Assembly (NCBI RefSeq): GCF_015767265.1
Contig: NZ_JADPIB010000001.1
Location: forward strand, 496,001-560,000
Source of the DNA: Aureivirga marina
GTDB lineage: Bacteria > Bacteroidota > Bacteroidia > Flavobacteriales > Flavobacteriaceae
Reading direction: 5' to 3'
DNA length: 64,000 nt
Shown: piece by piece, positions 61,442-64,000 of the stretch
How positions within the stretch are numbered: the stretch's first letter is position 1
How the letters are laid out: every line of letters begins with the position of its first letter
Translations under genes and position numbers: made by a program
Notes under the pieces: model-generated
Databases searched by the model: none
The model's input: only the letters and a program-made list of their open reading frames with translations
What the model was told of the DNA's origin: nothing

Positions 61442-61768
61442 ATGAAAATTAAAAATAGCTATACAAGATTATCTATTCTGTTATCTTTTTTAATTCTTTT
61501 AATTAAATTAGTTATAGAATTTACTTTTTTCACTTTAATAAATAACAATTCGTCAAAAAGAAATTTAAATGATTTTGCTTCTTCATTAATTATGGATCAA
61601 TCGCAAAATTTAATAACTGTCGGTTTAATTCCATCTTTAGCAGCATTAATTTTAGCAATTTTAGGAGTTCGATATTACAATCGTCATCGTTATTTTGGAT
61701 TATTTTTTTGTATTATTACATTAATTGTTTCCGTAACCCCAGCAAGTTTATTCATTTTTATTCCATGA
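61442..61768 (+). CDS. Small membrane protein, tandem copy 1
   Basis: 108 residues with three hydrophobic helices (SILLSFLILLIKLVIEFTFF; GLIPSLAALILAILGV; YFGLFFCIITLIVSVTPASLFIF). Clear relative of the next gene: shared spacing, ILGV followed by a basic loop, and an FxxxxLCIxTLIxxxTPxxxxILI-type last helix. Function unknown. Confidence 0.65.
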   Translation: MKIKNSYTRLSILLSFLILLIKLVIEFTFFTLINNNSSKRNLNDFASSLIMDQSQNLITVGLIPSLAALILAILGVRYYNRHRYFGLFFCIITLIVSVTPASLFIFIP

Positions 61769-61772
61769 GGTC

Positions 61773-62090
61773 ATGAAAAAACAATTTTCTAAAATTTCAA
61801 TCGTAATTTCATTTGTAATTCTATTATTAAAATTAATTCTTGAAATAAGTTTTTTTTCAGAATCCAATGAACAATCCATTGAAGCTTCAAGAATTATTTC
61901 ATCAACAATTATTTATAATGATGTAAAGTTTTTAATCTCATTACTTTTAATTCCATTTTTAGTTTCTTTAATTTTCGCTATTCTTGGAGTTTTTCATAAA
62001 AACAAACGAAGATTTTTTGCTTTGTTTTTATGTATTTTAACTTTAATCATCTTTATTACGCCAATTGGTTTTTTAATTTTAATTACATAA
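61773..62090 (+). CDS. Small membrane protein, tandem copy 2
   Basis: 105 residues, same three-helix plan as 61442-61768 (ISIVISFVILLLKLILEISFF; LLLIPFLVSLIFAILGV; FFALFLCILTLIIFITPIGFL). It starts five bases after copy 1, so they are co-translated and arose by tandem duplication. Function unknown. Confidence 0.65.
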   Translation: MKKQFSKISIVISFVILLLKLILEISFFSESNEQSIEASRIISSTIIYNDVKFLISLLLIPFLVSLIFAILGVFHKNKRRFFALFLCILTLIIFITPIGFLILIT

Positions 62091-62115
62091 AAAAAGCAAT
62101 GTTTTCACATTGCTT
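62088..62115 (-). terminator. Terminator of the desaturase gene, overlapping its stop
   Basis: Stem AAGCAATG / CATTGCTT with a 6-base loop containing the stop codon region; on the minus strand a run of T follows. Confidence 0.75.
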
Positions 62116-63226
62116 CTTCCAATAATTCTTTTGGTGAAATGCCATTTTCTTTCAACATTTGATAATGACTTTTCAAAGCATATCCAAGTGTATATTTGCG
62201 ATAAGGTAAATTGTATTTCTCTGATATTTCAACAAGTTTTTCTGTAATTTCTGGATAATATACATGATTTATTTTCGGAAAAAGATGATGGACTACATGA
62301 AATTGAAAAGATCCCATCATAAATCTTGTAAATGGATTATCCATATCGACATCATTTGTTGTCAAAAGAGTATGAATAAACCATGTATTTGGCAATTTAT
62401 TTTCTTCATCAACTTCAGGATAAATTGCTTCTGTATTTGGATGAGATGTCAATAAAATACTTAAAGCAAAAATACTTGCTGTAACCATATAAATTGCAAA
62501 TCCAACAAAAGCTTGAGTCCAAGTTAAATCCAGAAAATATTTAGGAAAAATAATTGTATAGAAAATAAATAATCCTTTAAAAAAAATCAATCTAAAAAAT
62601 TCAAATTTTGGAATTTTTCCCCATTTATGAATAATTTGATCTTTCGCAAAAAAGTCTCTAAAATCTCTGTAAACTAACCAATTTACAAGATAGATTGGAT
62701 AAATTGGTAAAACATAAAGATGTTGATATTTATGATGCTTTTTATATGGAGCATGAGAAAAAACTCTAAATAAAGCATTTTGTTCCATATCTGTATCCCA
62801 ATCTTTTACATTCGGAAAATTATGATGAAAATACAAATGACGAATTTTCCAGATATAACTATTTGCTCCCATCAAATCGAACAAATAAACATAATATTTA
62901 TTTATCCATTTTGTTTTAAAAATTGTTCCATGCACAGCATCATGAATGATATTTAAAAAAACGAAAACTAAAGTAAATCCAAGTAAAAAATTAAAGAAAT
63001 AAAATAAGGAAATATTCATCCCAAAATATAAGATTGCTGCATAATTTAAAAAGAATAAAAAAGGGAAAAAGAAAGCCTTGAAATAAATCTCTTTCTGTCT
63101 TGTTTTCGACTTTTCATACACAATTTTGTATGCCTCTTTTCGTAATTCTTTAAACCATAATCTGTTTGTGTCCTTCGCAAACTTTGGTTTGTTTTTCTTA
63201 AAAATAGATTCATTATTTTCCATCAA
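62105..63226 (-). CDS. Membrane fatty acid desaturase
   Basis: 373 residues. Three histidine boxes of the membrane di-iron desaturase family: HDAVHG, HLYFHHN and HVVHH (QFHVVHHLFPKINHVYYPEIT). About four helices. Acyl-lipid (linoleoyl-CoA/DesA3-like, front-end-like) desaturases have this layout, although no cytochrome b5 domain is present. It probably adjusts membrane fluidity. The first two codons are both ATG. Confidence 0.93.
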   Translation of the reverse strand: MMENNESIFKKNKPKFAKDTNRLWFKELRKEAYKIVYEKSKTRQKEIYFKAFFFPFLFFLNYAAILYFGMNISLFYFFNFLLGFTLVFVFLNIIHDAVHGTIFKTKWINKYYVYLFDLMGANSYIWKIRHLYFHHNFPNVKDWDTDMEQNALFRVFSHAPYKKHHKYQHLYVLPIYPIYLVNWLVYRDFRDFFAKDQIIHKWGKIPKFEFFRLIFFKGLFIFYTIIFPKYFLDLTWTQAFVGFAIYMVTASIFALSILLTSHPNTEAIYPEVDEENKLPNTWFIHTLLTTNDVDMDNPFTRFMMGSFQFHVVHHLFPKINHVYYPEITEKLVEISEKYNLPYRKYTLGYALKSHYQMLKENGISPKELLEEAM

Positions 63227-63490
63227 AATTCCTATTTATAATATTTAGGTATTTCTTCAGGGGATTCAATGAAAACATTATAAACTTATTGGAATTAATC
63301 ACTCTTCTCTCTTTCTAATTTACGAAAGTTTTGTTAAAAAATAAACACCTTTAACATTGATAATCAATTATATAAATAAAACTTTTAGAAAGAAAAATTT
63401 AATAAAAAAAGCTAATTTTTAGATAAAAATGAAAATTAAAATCACTAAGGATTAATTTTTGAAAAGAATTTAGCTTAAAACTTAACTATT

Positions 63491-64000
63491 ATGAAATGCT
63501 TATTCAAAAAACTTAAAATGAGTGCTCTACTCATTCTTTTCCTATTATTATCCTCCTGTTTTAGTGATGATGACATGACCGATTTTACTCGAGTTGAAAA
63601 TGAATCTAATTCTAATATTTACTTTGATTTCAAACCAAGTACATTTAATAGAGAAGCAAATGGAGATGAATTTTTCAATATGAGTATTCCTTATACAACA
63701 AAAATGGATTTCCAATTGGAATCTTATGAATTAAATGAAGAATTGGATACCGTTGCCGCAACGTATCGAGTTTCAAATATTTTAAATCAGTATTTTGTTG
63801 GCTATCAAGATGGAAAAACACTTGATGGTGGAGAAATTTTTATCACTTTAGATAATTCTGATCCTTTAGATAAAAAGTTATTTATATCGGAAGCAAATGA
63901 ATTTAATGGAGAAAATCCTTATGATGAATCTTCTTATTGGACATCTTGGAGTTTTCCAGAAGAAGATCATAATTTCCAAAATGATTTCTTTTTTAAATTA
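63491..64000 (+). CDS. Surface lipoprotein, 3' end cut by window edge
   Basis: 170 visible residues. Signal peptide with lipobox LLSSC (C23), followed by CFSDDDMTD, an acidic surface-export signal as in the lipoprotein at 8442-9194. The body is rich in Asn, Asp, Glu and aromatics and looks beta-rich; no family recognised. It begins at ATG 63491. A short dyad ATTGAT-a-ATCAAT lies at about 63357-63369 in the upstream region. Confidence 0.75.
   Translation, partial: MKCLFKKLKMSALLILFLLLSSCFSDDDMTDFTRVENESNSNIYFDFKPSTFNREANGDEFFNMSIPYTTKMDFQLESYELNEELDTVAATYRVSNILNQYFVGYQDGKTLDGGEIFITLDNSDPLDKKLFISEANEFNGENPYDESSYWTSWSFPEEDHNFQNDFFFKL

Noticed and set aside
1-64000. CRISPR array, insertion sequence, prophage, integron or rRNA
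   Set aside because: No regularly spaced direct repeats, transposase, integrase, phage structural genes or rRNA segments were found on reading the window.

Overview
The window comes from a Bacteroidota chromosome, almost certainly class Flavobacteriia (Flavobacteriaceae or a close family). The evidence is the very AT-rich base composition, promoters of the form TTG-N19-TAnnTTTG, near absence of Shine-Dalgarno sequences, many short lipoproteins with SC(S/N/F)xDD(D/E)-type N-termini (a surface-export signal in this phylum), and characteristic families (DUF2007, POT transporters next to a DPP-IV peptidase, membrane-anchored AraC regulators, SigZ). I found no insertion sequence, phage, CRISPR array or rRNA. 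There is one tRNA (Arg, anticodon ACG).

Layout. 1-6842: cut DUF547 protein, rlmN, a lipoprotein, and a tilS-dsbD pair; the DsbD carries a tandem duplication of its N-terminal domain. 7186-11800: a four-gene leftward envelope operon (DUF547 + beta-barrel protein, GH113-like hydrolase lipoprotein, small lipoprotein, Omp85-like barrel) ending in a clear terminator. 11978-14916: flavin oxidoreductase plus membrane polyferredoxin. 15190-19372: MORN-repeat protein and three membrane-associated glycosyltransferases in a tight operon. 19563-24465: membrane protein, membrane AraC regulator, then a polyprenyl-phosphate glycosyltransferase / ArnT-like / YceI operon. 24738-26891: galE and a DegT-type aminotransferase. 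27169-30131: DinB and penicillin acylase. 30599-33112: two paralogous small proteins of unknown function, a polytopic membrane protein and a NarL-type sensor kinase with no response regulator next to it. 33365-34803: cobalamin-binding-like protein and thioredoxin. 34940-40860: DPP-IV peptidase and two POT peptide transporters (peptide scavenging operon). 41098-44340: glutaminase with ankyrin repeats (divergent) and dihydrolipoamide dehydrogenase.

44839-51114 is a periplasmic nitrate reductase operon: napD, napA, a duplicated four-heme NapB, a five-heme cytochrome lipoprotein, and an NrfC/NrfD-type iron-sulfur plus membrane quinol module. NapC, NapH and NapF are not seen, so the quinol dehydrogenase has been swapped. 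51422-53103 carries a Na/Ca exchanger, a 49-residue small protein, a DUF2007 protein and tRNA-Arg.

54533-57827 is the most unusual region: TetR regulator, SigZ-type sigma factor with vicinal cysteines at both ends, a tiny thioredoxin-like protein with Cys-Cys instead of CxxC, an ArsP/DUF318 permease, a MerT-like membrane protein, and a MerP-like lipoprotein with Cys-Cys, closed by a strong terminator. Every soluble or small member has adjacent cysteines. I infer a thiophilic metal(loid) sensing and trafficking cassette. The right end (57905-64000) holds an AraC regulator, a RidA-like lipoprotein, a Bcr/CflA exporter, small membrane proteins (one tandem pair), a fatty acid desaturase and a cut lipoprotein.

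Two good copies and one divergent relative of a dispersed hairpin-containing repeat were found (about 683-775, 15058-15155, 24607-24697).
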